A stretch of 64,000 nucleotides of DNA, from positions 248,001 through 312,000 of the forward strand of contig NZ_JAASQN010000001.1 in assembly GCF_011762125.1 (NCBI RefSeq), given 5' to 3'. Under the pieces are notes generated by a model, which did no database searches, was not told the origin of the DNA, and worked only from the letters and a program-made list of their open reading frames with translations. The stretch is from Sphingopyxis panaciterrae (lineage in GTDB: Bacteria; Pseudomonadota; Alphaproteobacteria; Sphingomonadales; Sphingomonadaceae). Positions within the stretch are counted from its first letter, which is position 1. Each line of letters starts with the position of its first letter. This document shows positions 50,719-60,226 of the stretch, piece by piece. The position numbers were made by a program, and so were the translations under genes.

Positions 50719-52011
50719 TCAGACGGCGTCCAGCGCCTGCGCGAAATCGGTGATCAGGTCGTCGGCATTTTCAATGCCGATCGACACGCGCACCAGATTG
50801 TCGGTGATGCCCAGCGCCTTTTTGCGCTCGTCGGGGACCGACAGGTGCGTCATCGCGGCGGGGTGGCTCGCCAGCGTTTCGGTGCCGCCGAGGCTGACCG
50901 CGAGCTTGGCGATCTTCAGCGCGTCGAGAAAGCGGAAGCTCTCTTCTTCGCCGCCCTTGATGAACAGCGAAAAGGTCGATCCGGCGCCGGTGCAATGGCG
51001 GTCGAAAATATCCTTCTGCCGCGCATCGGTGATGAAGCCGAGATAGCCGAGGCCGTCGACCTTCGGATGATCGCGCAGGAAGGTGCAGACCTTCAGCGCA
51101 TTCTCGCCCGCCCGGCTCATGCGCAGTTCGAGCGTTTCGAGGCTGCGCAGCAGCATCCACGACGTGTTGGGGTCGCAGATCGTGCCGATCGTGTTGCGCA
51201 TCGGCCGGATTGCGTCGATCAGCCGCTGGTTGCCCGATACGCCGCCGGCGACGAGGTCCGAATGACCGCCGGCATATTTGGTGAGGCTGTAAACGACGAG
51301 TTCGGCGCCCTGGCGGAGCGGCTTCTGCCACAGCGGGCCGAGAAAGGTGTTGTCGATCGCGATTGCGGGCTTTTGTTCGCCGGTGAAAGCGGCGTCGCGG
51401 GCGGCCCGCACGGCTTCGACATCGACCAGCGCATTGGTCGGATTTGCCGGGCTTTCGAGATAGACGAGCGCGACCTTGCCGCCCTTTTCGTCGGCCAGCG
51501 TCTTGGCGCGGGCGAGGATGTCGTCAATTTCCGCGCGCGTCGCGCCCGCCGGGAAATCGAGGAAGCTGACCCCGAAGCGCGACAGGATGCGTGCGATCAG
51601 CGTCTCGGTCGCGGCATAGAGCGGGCCCGAATGGACGATCACATCGTTCTGGCTCGTGAGCGCGAGCAGCAAGGTCGCGATCGCCGACATGCCGCTCGAA
51701 AAGACGAGGCAGTCGTCGGCGCCGTCCCAGACCGCCAGCCGGTCCTCGAGGATTTCCTGATTCGGCCCGTTGAAGCGCGAATAGACGAGGCCGTCGGCCG
51801 GGCCTTCGCGCTTGCCGGTGATATGTTCGAAAAAACGCTTGCCCGCCGCGGCGCTCTTGAAGGCGAAGGTCGAGGTCAGGAAGATCGGGGGCTTGAGCGA
51901 GCCTTCGGAGAGCACCGGGTCGTAACCGAGGCCCATCATCAGCGTCGCCGGATCAAGCTCGCGATCGCCGATTTTCTTGCTGTTCGTCCTGGGTTTGCCG
52001 CGCATGGCCAT
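50719..52011 (-). CDS. Cystathionine gamma-synthase family PLP enzyme
   Basis: A 430-residue Cys/Met-metabolism PLP enzyme. It acts on sulfur amino acids by gamma- or beta-elimination or replacement. The PLP-Lys is in YSLTKYAGGHSDLVAG. Other family marks are SRFNGPNQEILEDRLAVWDGAD, FSSGMSAIATLLLAL, YLESPANPTNALVDV and AIDNTFLGPLWQKPL. It has a MAMRGKPRTNSKKIGD N-terminal extension. The exact reaction (gamma-synthase, gamma-lyase or homocysteine synthase) cannot be told. It is 68 bases from the upstream MFS gene on the same strand. Confidence 0.9.
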   Translation of the reverse strand: MAMRGKPRTNSKKIGDRELDPATLMMGLGYDPVLSEGSLKPPIFLTSTFAFKSAAAGKRFFEHITGKREGPADGLVYSRFNGPNQEILEDRLAVWDGADDCLVFSSGMSAIATLLLALTSQNDVIVHSGPLYAATETLIARILSRFGVSFLDFPAGATRAEIDDILARAKTLADEKGGKVALVYLESPANPTNALVDVEAVRAARDAAFTGEQKPAIAIDNTFLGPLWQKPLRQGAELVVYSLTKYAGGHSDLVAGGVSGNQRLIDAIRPMRNTIGTICDPNTSWMLLRSLETLELRMSRAGENALKVCTFLRDHPKVDGLGYLGFITDARQKDIFDRHCTGAGSTFSLFIKGGEEESFRFLDALKIAKLAVSLGGTETLASHPAAMTHLSVPDERKKALGITDNLVRVSIGIENADDLITDFAQALDAV

Positions 52012-52079
52012 GGGGGTGCTCCTGATGATCGAGAGTCCTTATAGCAATGCCGGTTTCGTTTGAAACGATGTTGCGCGGA

Positions 52080-53363
52080 TCAATCCTCGACGATCAGGCT
52101 CCGCTCGCGCGTTTCGGGCAGCAGCAGCGTCGCGACGCCCGCCATCGCGATCACCGCCGCGACGTAGAAATAGAAGACGCGCTCGATCCCCGCATCCTTC
52201 AGGCCGAGCGCGACCATCTCGAGCGTTCCCGCAAAGATCGCGTTGCCGATCGCATAGGGCAGGGCGACGCCGAGCCCGCGGATGTGCGCGGGAAACAGTT
52301 CGGCCTTCACCAGCGCATTGTTCGCGCTATAGCCGCTCTGCAGCGTCAGCGGGATCATGATCAGCAGGGTTGCGACGATCGGCGACGTGACATGTTCCAG
52401 CGTCATGAAGGTTGGCACCGCGACGATCGCACCGCCGATCCCGAACAGCAGCAGCATCGGCTTGCGCCCGAATTTGTCGGCCAACGCGCCGAACACCGGC
52501 TGCATCGCGGTGAACCAGAGCAGCGCGGCGGCGATGATATAGGTTGCGGTCGCCTTGTCGAAGCCCACCGTGTTGAACAGATATTTCTGCATGTAACTGG
52601 TGTAGGTATAGGCGGCGAGCCCGCCGCCCGCCGACAGCATGCCGACGAGAATGCTTTCGCGGCGATGCTCCTGCCACAGCAGCTTCGCGGTCGATACCGG
52701 GCGGTCGACGGCCTGATTTTCGAACGACGGCGTTTCGGCGAGGTTGCGGCGCAGCAGATACACGCCGAGCGCGAGCAGCGCGCCGATGACGAAGGGAATG
52801 CGCCAGCCCCATGCGGTGAGTTCGGCCTCGGTCAGGAAGCCCTGCAGCACCACCGCGACAAAGATCGCGCAGAGCTGGCCGCCGCACAAAGTCATATATT
52901 GGAAGCTCGCCCAGAAACCGCGATGCTCGCGCGGCGCCATTTCGGACAGATAGGTCGCGCTGGCGCCATATTCGCCGCCGAGCGACAGGCCTTGCAGCAT
53001 GCGCGCGAGCAGCAGGGTGCCGGGGCCAAGCAGTCCCGCGGTCGCATAGGTCGGCGCGACGGCGATCAGCATCGATCCGCTGAACATCAGCGCGACCGAC
53101 AGCGTCAGCCCCGCCTTGCGCCCGCGCGTGTCGGCGAAACGCCCCATCACCCACGCGCCGATCGGCCGCATGACGAAGCCGACGGCAAAGATCGTCGCGG
53201 TGCTCAAAAGCTGCGCGGTCGGATCGGCCTTGGGAAAGAAGACCGGCGCGAAATAAATGGCAAAGGCCGCATAGGCGAACCAGTCATACCATTCGACAAG
53301 GTTGCCCGCCGACCCGCCGATAATCGACACCAGCCGCTTGCGCTGTATCGCCAAGGCCTTCAT
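52080..53363 (-). CDS. MFS transporter, metabolite:H+ symporter (MHS) type
   Basis: A 427-residue 12-TM permease of the KgtP/ProP/CitA group. The MHS-specific start GGSAGNLVEWYDWFAYAAFAIYFAP and the loop GRFADTRGRKAGLTLSVALM (RxGR-type motif) are visible, as is the second-half GALADKFGRKPMLL. The family takes up organic acids, prolines or aromatic acids with protons; the substrate is unknown. It may be co-transcribed with the downstream Cys/Met PLP enzyme gene. Confidence 0.93.
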   Translation of the reverse strand: MKALAIQRKRLVSIIGGSAGNLVEWYDWFAYAAFAIYFAPVFFPKADPTAQLLSTATIFAVGFVMRPIGAWVMGRFADTRGRKAGLTLSVALMFSGSMLIAVAPTYATAGLLGPGTLLLARMLQGLSLGGEYGASATYLSEMAPREHRGFWASFQYMTLCGGQLCAIFVAVVLQGFLTEAELTAWGWRIPFVIGALLALGVYLLRRNLAETPSFENQAVDRPVSTAKLLWQEHRRESILVGMLSAGGGLAAYTYTSYMQKYLFNTVGFDKATATYIIAAALLWFTAMQPVFGALADKFGRKPMLLLFGIGGAIVAVPTFMTLEHVTSPIVATLLIMIPLTLQSGYSANNALVKAELFPAHIRGLGVALPYAIGNAIFAGTLEMVALGLKDAGIERVFYFYVAAVIAMAGVATLLLPETRERSLIVED

Positions 53364-53390
53364 CCGCTGCTCTCCCCGCCCTGTTTCCTT

Positions 53391-53460
53391 TCGTCATCCG
53401 GACTTGACCCGGACCCCGGCTTTTGCGCAGCGGGACCCCGGATCAAATCCGGGGAGACGA
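53391..53460. repeat. Family B intergenic palindrome, copy 3 (short form)
   Basis: TCGTCATCCGGACTTGACCC pairs with the inverted GGATCAAATCCGGGGAGACGA around a short loop (TTTTGCGCAG). It is the shortest of three copies and fills the gap between the pgeF stop and the MFS start. Confidence 0.82.
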
Positions 53461-53472
53461 TGAACGATACGC

Positions 53473-54234
53473 CTATTTCAGCCCGATTACCGACAATTGA
53501 CGGCCATAGCTGTTTTCATTTTTATAGCACGCCCGGCGATAACTGAAATATCGTCCGGCGTCGGCATAGGTGTCCTCTCCGCCGATGGCAATTCGGGTCA
53601 CGCCGCTCGCGGCGAGGCGCGCGGCGACATAGGCGGCGATGTCGAACATCGCATGCCCGGCGCGCCCGGCGGCGAAGAAGCGTTCGTTGGCCGCGTCGTC
53701 GGACAGAAAGCGCCCGACGAACCCGTCATCGACTTCGTACGAGGCGCGGCCGATGCACGGGCCGATCGCGACCGCGATGCGCTCGCGCTGCGCGCCGAGG
53801 CTTTCCATCGCGTCGAGGGTCGCATCGGTGACCCCGGCAATCGCGCCTTTCCACCCCGCATGGGCGGCGCCGACGACGCCCGCTTCGCGGTCGGCGAACA
53901 GCACGGGGACACAGTCGGCGGTCAGGATGCCGAGCAGGATGCCGGGAAGACAGGTTGCCAGCGCATCGGCTTCGGGACGCGCCGACAGATCGCTGCTTGC
54001 GTCGACGGTGATGCAGCGATCGCCGTGAACCTGATAGAGGCCCGCCAGCGCCGCACCCGGTAGCACCGCTTCGGCAACCCGCCGCCGGTTTTCGGTAATC
54101 AGCGCCGGATCATCGCCCGAGCCGAGCCCGCAATTGAGCGACGCCAGTTCCCCCGTCGACACGCCGCCTTCGCGACCGAAGAAGCCGTGCGCAATGCCCG
54201 CGAGCGCGGCCGCGGTTTCGAACGGTGCGGTCAC
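53473..54234 (-). CDS. pgeF: Peptidoglycan editing factor (multicopper-oxidase-fold, YfiH/PgeF)
   Basis: A 253-residue PgeF/laccase-domain protein. In E. coli PgeF removes misincorporated L-Ser from UDP-MurNAc peptides. The metal-site Cys/His set shows in GILTADCVPVLFAD, AHAGWKGAIAGV and GPCIGRASYEV, with LYQVHGDRC earlier. Length is normal. It is last in the lgt-midA-GNAT-pgeF operon, overlapping the GNAT gene by 4 bases. Confidence 0.94.
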   Translation of the reverse strand: MTAPFETAAALAGIAHGFFGREGGVSTGELASLNCGLGSGDDPALITENRRRVAEAVLPGAALAGLYQVHGDRCITVDASSDLSARPEADALATCLPGILLGILTADCVPVLFADREAGVVGAAHAGWKGAIAGVTDATLDAMESLGAQRERIAVAIGPCIGRASYEVDDGFVGRFLSDDAANERFFAAGRAGHAMFDIAAYVAARLAASGVTRIAIGGEDTYADAGRYFSYRRACYKNENSYGRQLSVIGLK

Positions 54235-54749
54235 AGATCGAGCCTGAAGAAGCGATCCTCGTCGACATGGTTGCCGACGCGAAAGGCGTTGCGCCCGACA
54301 TCGACAAAGCCATAGCGGCGATAAAAGGCCTGCGCCCGCGCATTTTCGGTGAACACCGACAGGTAGAGGATCGACGCGCGTGCGCGCGCCCAGCCGATGC
54401 CCCAGTCCATCAGCGCCGCCGCGAGGCCCGTGCCCCGCGCCGCTTCACCGACGTAGAGCTGGTGAAGCTCGGTCGCATCGTCGCCCGGCTGGCCTTCGGG
54501 CAGGTCGAAATCGAGCGGGCCCATCTTGATGAAACCCGCGATCGCGCCGCCCGCATCATGCGCGAGCGCGATGCCCCAGGCCGGATCGGCGATCTGCGCG
54601 CGCAATTTCTCCGGCGGGTTCCAGCCGGCGAGAAAGGCGGACAGGTCAGCGGGGTCATAGATATGCCCGAACGTATGCGTGAAGGTCTGGCTCGCGAACA
54701 GGGTCAGCTCGCCCACATCTTCGTCGCGGGCGAGGGTAATCATGGTCAT
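54231..54749 (-). CDS. GNAT family N-acetyltransferase
   Basis: A 172-residue GCN5-related acetyltransferase. The acetyl-CoA site follows LHQLYVGEAARGTGLAAAL (Q/RxxGxG/A variant) and the C-terminal FYRRYGFVDVGRNAFRVG is the usual beta6-beta7 end. ATG 54749 overlaps the midA stop (ATGA); a longer frame begins inside that gene and is not preferred. The substrate is unknown. Its place between midA and pgeF in overlapping frames suggests a housekeeping or cell-envelope link. Confidence 0.92.
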   Translation of the reverse strand: MTMITLARDEDVGELTLFASQTFTHTFGHIYDPADLSAFLAGWNPPEKLRAQIADPAWGIALAHDAGGAIAGFIKMGPLDFDLPEGQPGDDATELHQLYVGEAARGTGLAAALMDWGIGWARARASILYLSVFTENARAQAFYRRYGFVDVGRNAFRVGNHVDEDRFFRLDL

Positions 54750-55816
54750 GCAGCCTCTCCGTTCGCGCCAAAGCCTTCGGGATCGGGCCAATGCGGGGCG
54801 CAAGCCGCCATGACCTGGAACAATTCGCCCATCGCTTGCGTCTCGACCAGCCGGTCGCGCTGCGCCGCAAGCTCGCCGGCGCGTTCGGGTGCCGCTGCGG
54901 CAAGCGCTGCCACGCGCGCGTCGATACCCAGCCGCCGCAGCCAGTCGCCCTGACCGGCGGGCCCCGCGATGCGGACGCCCGCGCGCGCAGCGGCATCGGT
55001 GAGGGCGGTGAAATCGACATGCGCGGTCAGGTCGACCTCGCCGGGATCGGCAAAGGGATCGGCGAAGCGATGGGCCTTCACCGCCTGCAACGTGTCGCCT
55101 GCGGCCGGGCCGCGATAGCCGTAATCGATCGCCAGCATCGCACCGCCCTGACGCGCGATGCGGAAGGCGCAGCTTTGCATGATCGCCGCGGCGACGGGGG
55201 CGGTCTCAACGATCGTTCCCTCGCCGTGCTGACGCAGCGCCGACGGTATGGCGTCGTCGGCGGGCACATCGCCCGGCGCCGGCACCAGATGGCCCTGGCG
55301 GCGCTCGATGTGGCGTTCGCGCCAGCCAGCGGCGGTCCGCACATATTGATGGATCGGCAGCGCGTCGAAAAATTCGTTCGCGACGATGATCAGCGGCAGA
55401 TCGCCCGGCAGCGCCGCGACCTCGTCATGGTGAACCGCGCCGGGCACGCGCGCCGACTGGGCGGCGCGCAGCACCGGGCTCGTCTCGACCAGATGAACGC
55501 CCTGCGGCACGCAGCCGAAACGCGCCATCGCGCGCAGCGCGTCGGCGGCGAGCGTGCCGCGCCCGGGCCCAAGTTCGGCATAGCGAAAGCCGGGGCGGCC
55601 GGCGCGCATCCACAGGTCGGCGATCCAGATGCCGGCGAGTTCACCGAACATCTGGCTGATTTCGGGCGCCGTGGTGAAATCGCCGTCGGCGCCCAGCGGG
55701 TCGCGCGTCGCATAATAATGGCCGTTGGCGGCCGCCATATAATCGGCCACCGTCATCGCCCGCGCCGCCGCAATCTGGAGCATCAGGTCCGCGGGGCTCG
55801 GCCGTCCGTCACGCAA
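54746..55816 (-). CDS. Class I SAM-dependent methyltransferase, NDUFAF7/MidA family
   Basis: A 356-residue methyltransferase of the MidA/NDUFAF7 family. In mitochondria this enzyme methylates an arginine of the complex I subunit NDUFS2 during assembly. Visible are [21 protein letters not shown], the SAM loop [14 protein letters not shown] and the later [15 protein letters not shown] and [15 protein letters not shown]. Length is normal. It overlaps lgt by 8 bases and the GNAT gene by 4. Confidence 0.93.
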   Translation of the reverse strand: MRDGRPSPADLMLQIAAARAMTVADYMAAANGHYYATRDPLGADGDFTTAPEISQMFGELAGIWIADLWMRAGRPGFRYAELGPGRGTLAADALRAMARFGCVPQGVHLVETSPVLRAAQSARVPGAVHHDEVAALPGDLPLIIVANEFFDALPIHQYVRTAAGWRERHIERRQGHLVPAPGDVPADDAIPSALRQHGEGTIVETAPVAAAIMQSCAFRIARQGGAMLAIDYGYRGPAAGDTLQAVKAHRFADPFADPGEVDLTAHVDFTALTDAAARAGVRIAGPAGQGDWLRRLGIDARVAALAAAAPERAGELAAQRDRLVETQAMGELFQVMAACAPHWPDPEGFGANGEAA

Positions 55817-56684
55817 TGCTGTCGGGTCCCGCGATCGGTTCGATGCGCTGGCGGCGGCCCTTCGCGGTGGCGATGAGCCAGATGCCCGCGACGAGCATCG
55901 GGATGGTCAGCGTCTGACCCATCGTCAGCCCCCATGACAATGTGCCGAGCTGGACGTCGGGTTCGCGCACGAACTCGACCGCAAAGCGGCTGAGGCCATA
56001 AAGGATCGCGGCGAGGCCGAACAGGAAACCGGGCTTGTAGCGCGCATCGGTGCGCCAGAAACAAAAGGCGAGGATCGCGAACATCAATATGCCTTCCAGC
56101 CCGGCTTCGTAAAGCTGGCTCGGATGGCGGGGGGCCATCGTGCCGCTGTCCGGAAAGATGATCGCCCACGGCACCGTCGTCGCGCGGCCCCACAGTTCGC
56201 CGTTCACGAAATTGGCGAGGCGGCCGAAAAAGAGGCCGAACGGAACGACGCAGGCGATATAGTCGCAAAAGCGCAGAAAGCTCAGCTTTTCCTTGCGCGT
56301 CACATACCAGATCGCGGTGAGCACGCCGATGACGCCGCCGTGCAGCGACATGCCGCCGTCCCACAATTTGAAGATCGCGACCGGGTCTTTCAGATAGGAG
56401 CCGAGGTTATAGAAAAGCACATAGCCAAGCCGGCCGCCAAGGATGATGCCGAGCATCGCATAAAAGATCATGTCGTCGGCGTGGCGCCGCGCCATCGGCG
56501 CGCCGGGCTGCGCGATCAGCTTGAGCAGATACCAGTAACCGACGAAAATGCCCGCCAGATAGGCGAGGGCATACCAGCGGATGGGAAGGCCGAAGACGCT
56601 GAACGCGATCTCGCTGTTCGGGCCCATCAGCTGATTAAAGTTAAGATATTGCGTTGCTTCGGTTAAGGTTGCAAAAAGAAACAT
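55809..56684 (-). CDS. lgt: Phosphatidylglycerol--prolipoprotein diacylglyceryl transferase
   Basis: A 291-residue inner-membrane enzyme, the first step of lipoprotein maturation. It moves diacylglycerol from phosphatidylglycerol to the lipobox cysteine. Seven TM segments are present, and the Lgt signature is [18 protein letters not shown], with the HGGVIGV and [12 protein letters not shown] segments that hold essential residues. ATG 56684 is chosen because AAGGA precedes it; a frame open to 56768 would read into the promoter. First gene of the four-gene operon ending in pgeF. Confidence 0.97.
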   Translation of the reverse strand: MFLFATLTEATQYLNFNQLMGPNSEIAFSVFGLPIRWYALAYLAGIFVGYWYLLKLIAQPGAPMARRHADDMIFYAMLGIILGGRLGYVLFYNLGSYLKDPVAIFKLWDGGMSLHGGVIGVLTAIWYVTRKEKLSFLRFCDYIACVVPFGLFFGRLANFVNGELWGRATTVPWAIIFPDSGTMAPRHPSQLYEAGLEGILMFAILAFCFWRTDARYKPGFLFGLAAILYGLSRFAVEFVREPDVQLGTLSWGLTMGQTLTIPMLVAGIWLIATAKGRRQRIEPIAGPDSIA

Positions 56685-56761
56685 AAAGTCTCGGATCCTT
56701 CCCCAGGAGAGGCCTTCCCCATAGGGGGTAAGGCGAGCGAGACCAAGAGGAGAGATGCCCG

Positions 56762-58474
56762 ATGCCATCCGCGCTCGATTTGCGCCTGGACGCTGCCTAT
56801 AATCTGATCACGGGCCCGGGCGGTCCGATCCAGGTCGGAACTGTCGAACGTTTCGGGCGCGACCTGCCGATCATCACCAATGCGCCGACGAATCTGGCCG
56901 ACTATGTTGCGTTTTTTGCTGCGCAGCATGGCGATGCGACTTTCCTCGTCGAAGGCGATGAGCGACTGAGTTTCAAGGAGGTGTATGTTGCTGCACGCCA
57001 GGTCGCGGCCGGGCTGGTCGACGGATATGGCGTCCAGCGCGGCGACCGCGTCGGCATCGCGATGCGCAACGCCAACGCCTGGTGCGTGACCTATGTCGGC
57101 GTCCTGCTCGCCGGGGGCTGTGCGACCCTGCTCAACGGCTGGTGGCAGGGCGGCGAACTGGCCGCGGGGATCGAGGATACCGAAACCAGGCTGGTCATCG
57201 CCGATGTCCAGCGTGCGGCGCGGCTCGAGGAGCCCGGGGTCGGCCATGGCGCAAAGGTCATCACGCTCGACATCGCGCAGCCGATCGACCGCGCGATCGC
57301 GCCGATCACAGCGGCGGGCGGCAGCGCCGAGACGGTGCTGCCGGTGCTTACCGGCGACGATCTTGCCACCATCCTGTTCACCTCGGGCTCGACCGGCCAG
57401 TCGAAGGGCGCCTATTCGCGCCATCAGGCCGTGGTGCAGGGGATTTTCAACTATGTGACGCAGACCGCGAGCATCGTCCATCTGCTGACCCAGGACGGGC
57501 TGATGTCGGACATCCAGCCCGCGACGCTGATCTGTACGCCGCTGTTCCACGTCACCGCGGAAATCCCGGTGTTCCTGCAAAGCTTTGCCCTCGGCCGCAA
57601 ACTGGTCCTGATGCCGAAATGGAATGCCGAGGAAGCGATGCGGCTGATCCAGGACGAACAGTGCAATTATTTCGTCGGCGTTCCGCTGATGAGTTACGAG
57701 ATACTCACCCATCCGAACCGCAAGAATTACGACCTGTCGACGTGCAAGAGCTACGCCGGCGGCGGCGCGCCGCGCCCGCCCGAGCATGTGAAGCGATTGT
57801 CGGAGGAGATGGGCGATGCGAAGCCGCTGCTCGGTTATGGCCTCACTGAAACCAATGCGGTCGGTTGCGGCATCATCAATGAAAATTATCTCGAAAAGCC
57901 ACTGTCGACCGGTCCGGCGTCGAAACCGCTCGTCGACCTTGCGATCCTCGATGACAATGGCAACGCGCTTGCGCAAGGGCAGGTCGGCGAAGTGTGCATC
58001 CGTTCGATCTGCAATTTCGAAGGCTATTGGAACAATGCGGCGGCGACCAAGGCCGCCTTTTTCGACAATGGCTATTTCCGTTCGGGCGACCTCGGCTATC
58101 TCGACCCCGACGGTTATTTGTTCATCGTCGACCGCAAAAAGGACATCATCATCCGCGGCGGCGAGAATATCAGCTGTCAGGAGGTCGAGGCCGCGATCTA
58201 CGAACATCCCGACGCCAATGAATGCGCGGTCTTCGGCCTGCCCGACGAGCGGCTGGGCGAAGTCGTCGGCGCGGTGATCTGGATGAAGCCGGGCAGCACG
58301 GTCGCAGCGGAGGATATGTGTTCATTCCTCAGTCAGCGGCTCGCGCCCTATAAGGTGCCGTACAAGATCTGGATGTCGAACGAGGCGCTGCCCAAGCTGG
58401 GCAGCGAAAAGATCGACAAGGTGACGCTGCGCGGTAAATATCGCGAGGAATATGCCGCGGAGGTGGTGGCGTAG
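56762..58474 (+). CDS. Acyl-CoA synthetase (AMP-forming, class I adenylate-forming family)
   Basis: A 570-residue ligase that activates a carboxylic acid through an acyl-adenylate to acyl-CoA. Motifs are the P-loop [58 protein letters not shown], and the C-terminal catalytic Lys in [15 protein letters not shown]. The N-terminal domain runs to about residue 430. It is of a size used for medium- to long-chain or aromatic acids; the substrate is not determinable. An AGAGGAGAG site precedes the start. It stands alone, divergent from lgt. Confidence 0.93.
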   Translation: MPSALDLRLDAAYNLITGPGGPIQVGTVERFGRDLPIITNAPTNLADYVAFFAAQHGDATFLVEGDERLSFKEVYVAARQVAAGLVDGYGVQRGDRVGIAMRNANAWCVTYVGVLLAGGCATLLNGWWQGGELAAGIEDTETRLVIADVQRAARLEEPGVGHGAKVITLDIAQPIDRAIAPITAAGGSAETVLPVLTGDDLATILFTSGSTGQSKGAYSRHQAVVQGIFNYVTQTASIVHLLTQDGLMSDIQPATLICTPLFHVTAEIPVFLQSFALGRKLVLMPKWNAEEAMRLIQDEQCNYFVGVPLMSYEILTHPNRKNYDLSTCKSYAGGGAPRPPEHVKRLSEEMGDAKPLLGYGLTETNAVGCGIINENYLEKPLSTGPASKPLVDLAILDDNGNALAQGQVGEVCIRSICNFEGYWNNAAATKAAFFDNGYFRSGDLGYLDPDGYLFIVDRKKDIIIRGGENISCQEVEAAIYEHPDANECAVFGLPDERLGEVVGAVIWMKPGSTVAAEDMCSFLSQRLAPYKVPYKIWMSNEALPKLGSEKIDKVTLRGKYREEYAAEVVA

Positions 58475-58486
58475 TTTCGCTGACTC

Positions 58487-58567
58487 GTCATTGCGAGGGC
58501 CGCAGGCCCGTGGCAATCCAGAGTAGCGCAGCGCCGCTCTGGATTGCTTCGCTTCGCTCGCAATGAC
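58487..58567. repeat. Family C intergenic palindrome, copy 2
   Basis: GTCATTGCGAGGGCCGCAGG at the left and GCTTCGCTTCGCTCGCAATGAC at the right end, with the same TGGCAATCCAGAG/CTCTGGATTGC core as copy 1 at 40491-40571. It ends 9 bases before the cytochrome b ATG. Confidence 0.85.
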
Positions 58568-58576
58568 GGGAGAATC

Positions 58577-59413
58577 ATGGCCGGGACCGACAATGCTGCG
58601 CCGCCGCACCGCGTCTATCGCCACCGGCTGCCCGCGCGCATCTGGCATTGGGTCAATGCCCTGACCTTGCTCATCCTGCTGATGAGCGGGCTGATGATCT
58701 TCAACGCGCATCCGCGGCTCTACTGGGGGCAATATGGCGCGAACCCCGACTATGCCTGGTTTGCGATCGGTTCGACCCCCGACACGGGTTTCGTGCGCAT
58801 CGGATCGACGCGGATCGAAACCACCGGGATGCTCGGCCGCTGGACCGATGGCGAAGGGGTCCGGCAGGCCTGGGCCTTTCCCGGCTGGGCGACGATCCCC
58901 ACGAGCTACAATCTGGCCGATGGACGGCGCTGGCACCTGTTCTTCGCGTGGGTGCTGTCGATCGCCTTGACGCTCTATATGCTGTGGACGCTGCTTTGCG
59001 GTCATCTGAAAAAGGATTTGCACATCCGTCGCGCCGAATGGTCGCCGCGTCATATCTGGCACGACATCAAGGATCATGCCCGTTTGCGCTTTCCCAAGGG
59101 GGAGGCGGCGGCGCGGTACAATATTCTCCAGAAATTCAGTTATATCGGCGTCATCTTTGTGCTGCTGCCACTGATGATCTTCACCGGGCTCACCATGTCG
59201 CCGGGGTTCAACGCGACCGCGCCCTGGCTCGTCGATCTGTTCGGCGGGCGGCAGTCGGCGCGTTCGATCCATTTCATCGCCGCCTGGGCGCTTGTCGCCT
59301 TCTTCCTTGTCCACATCATCATGGTTCTGCTCGCGGGGCCGGTGAACGAGATACGCTCGATGATCAGCGGCTGGTTCCGCCTGCCGCCCGAGCGGAGTGC
59401 CGGCGATGCGTGA
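58577..59413 (+). CDS. Cytochrome b561-like membrane subunit
   Basis: A 278-residue haem-b membrane subunit (Ni/Fe-hydrogenase cytochrome b / cytochrome b561 domain). The His-rich ligands show in RLPARIWHWVNALTL, GRRWHLFFAWVLSIALT and SARSIHFIAAWALVAFFLVHIIM. Four or more TMs are present. It would pass electrons between quinone and the periplasmic molybdopterin protein encoded next, which it overlaps by 8 bases. ATG 58577 has a GGGAGA site and follows the family C repeat directly. Confidence 0.92.
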   Translation: MAGTDNAAPPHRVYRHRLPARIWHWVNALTLLILLMSGLMIFNAHPRLYWGQYGANPDYAWFAIGSTPDTGFVRIGSTRIETTGMLGRWTDGEGVRQAWAFPGWATIPTSYNLADGRRWHLFFAWVLSIALTLYMLWTLLCGHLKKDLHIRRAEWSPRHIWHDIKDHARLRFPKGEAAARYNILQKFSYIGVIFVLLPLMIFTGLTMSPGFNATAPWLVDLFGGRQSARSIHFIAAWALVAFFLVHIIMVLLAGPVNEIRSMISGWFRLPPERSAGDA

Positions 59414-60185
59414 CTTCATCGTGCCGCGGCGGCAACTGATCGCGCGAGCGGGCGGGCTCGTCGCCGCGGCGGGCGCGCTGCCGCTCCTGTCGGGATGCGA
59501 CGCGATCAACGACGCGCCGGCGGTGCGCAAGATCCTGTCGCTGGGCGAGACGATGCATCAGCATAGCCAGCGCGCGCTGACCGACCGCGACGCGCTCGCG
59601 CGCGAATTCACCCGCGCCGACCTGTCTCCCGTCTTCCGCTCGAACGGCACCAAGCTGCCGCAGGGCGCCGCCTATGCCGGGCATGCCGCGAGCGGCTTCG
59701 CCGACTGGCGTGTCGCGGTGACCGGTCTCGTCTCGCGGCCGCTGTCGCTGTCGCTGGCCGATATCCGCGCGATGCCGCAGCGCACCCAGATCACGCGCCA
59801 TGATTGCGTCGAGGGGTGGAGCGCGATCGGGCAATGGACCGGGCCGCGGCTCGGTCGCATCCTCGCCGCGGCGGGGCTCCGTGACAGTGCGCGCTTCATC
59901 GTTTTTCGCTGCGCCGACCGGATCGGCGACGCGCTCTATTATGAAAGCTGCGACCTCGTCGACGCGCTGCATCCGCAGACGATCATGGCGTGGGCGCTCA
60001 ACGGTGCCGTGCTGCCGATCGCCAACGGTGCGCCGCTGCGCCTTCGCATCGAACGCCAGCTCGGTTACAAGCACGCCAAATATGTGAATGCGATCGAAGC
60101 GGTCGCCAGCCTCGACGGGCTTGGCGAAGGAAAGGGCGGCTATTGGGAAGATCGGGTGGATTATGAATGGTATGCCGGTATTTGA
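59406..60185 (+). CDS. Molybdopterin-dependent oxidoreductase, Tat-lipoprotein (sulfite-oxidase fold)
   Basis: A 259-residue enzyme of the sulfite-oxidase/MsrP fold. The N-terminus has a twin-arginine motif (VPRRQLIARAGG) followed by a hydrophobic stretch and a lipobox (LSGCDA), so it looks like a Tat-exported lipoprotein. The Mo-ligand Cys is in RHDCVEGWSAIGQW, and YESCDLVDALHP and GYKHAKYV are further family marks. It is fused in operon with the cytochrome b gene by an 8-base overlap, with GGAG 8 bases upstream of the ATG. The substrate is unknown. Confidence 0.9.
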   Translation: MRDFIVPRRQLIARAGGLVAAAGALPLLSGCDAINDAPAVRKILSLGETMHQHSQRALTDRDALAREFTRADLSPVFRSNGTKLPQGAAYAGHAASGFADWRVAVTGLVSRPLSLSLADIRAMPQRTQITRHDCVEGWSAIGQWTGPRLGRILAAAGLRDSARFIVFRCADRIGDALYYESCDLVDALHPQTIMAWALNGAVLPIANGAPLRLRIERQLGYKHAKYVNAIEAVASLDGLGEGKGGYWEDRVDYEWYAGI

Positions 60186-60226
60186 TGGCGGTCCGAACCT
60201 TGGCTATAGCGTGAGTCGTTGATTCT

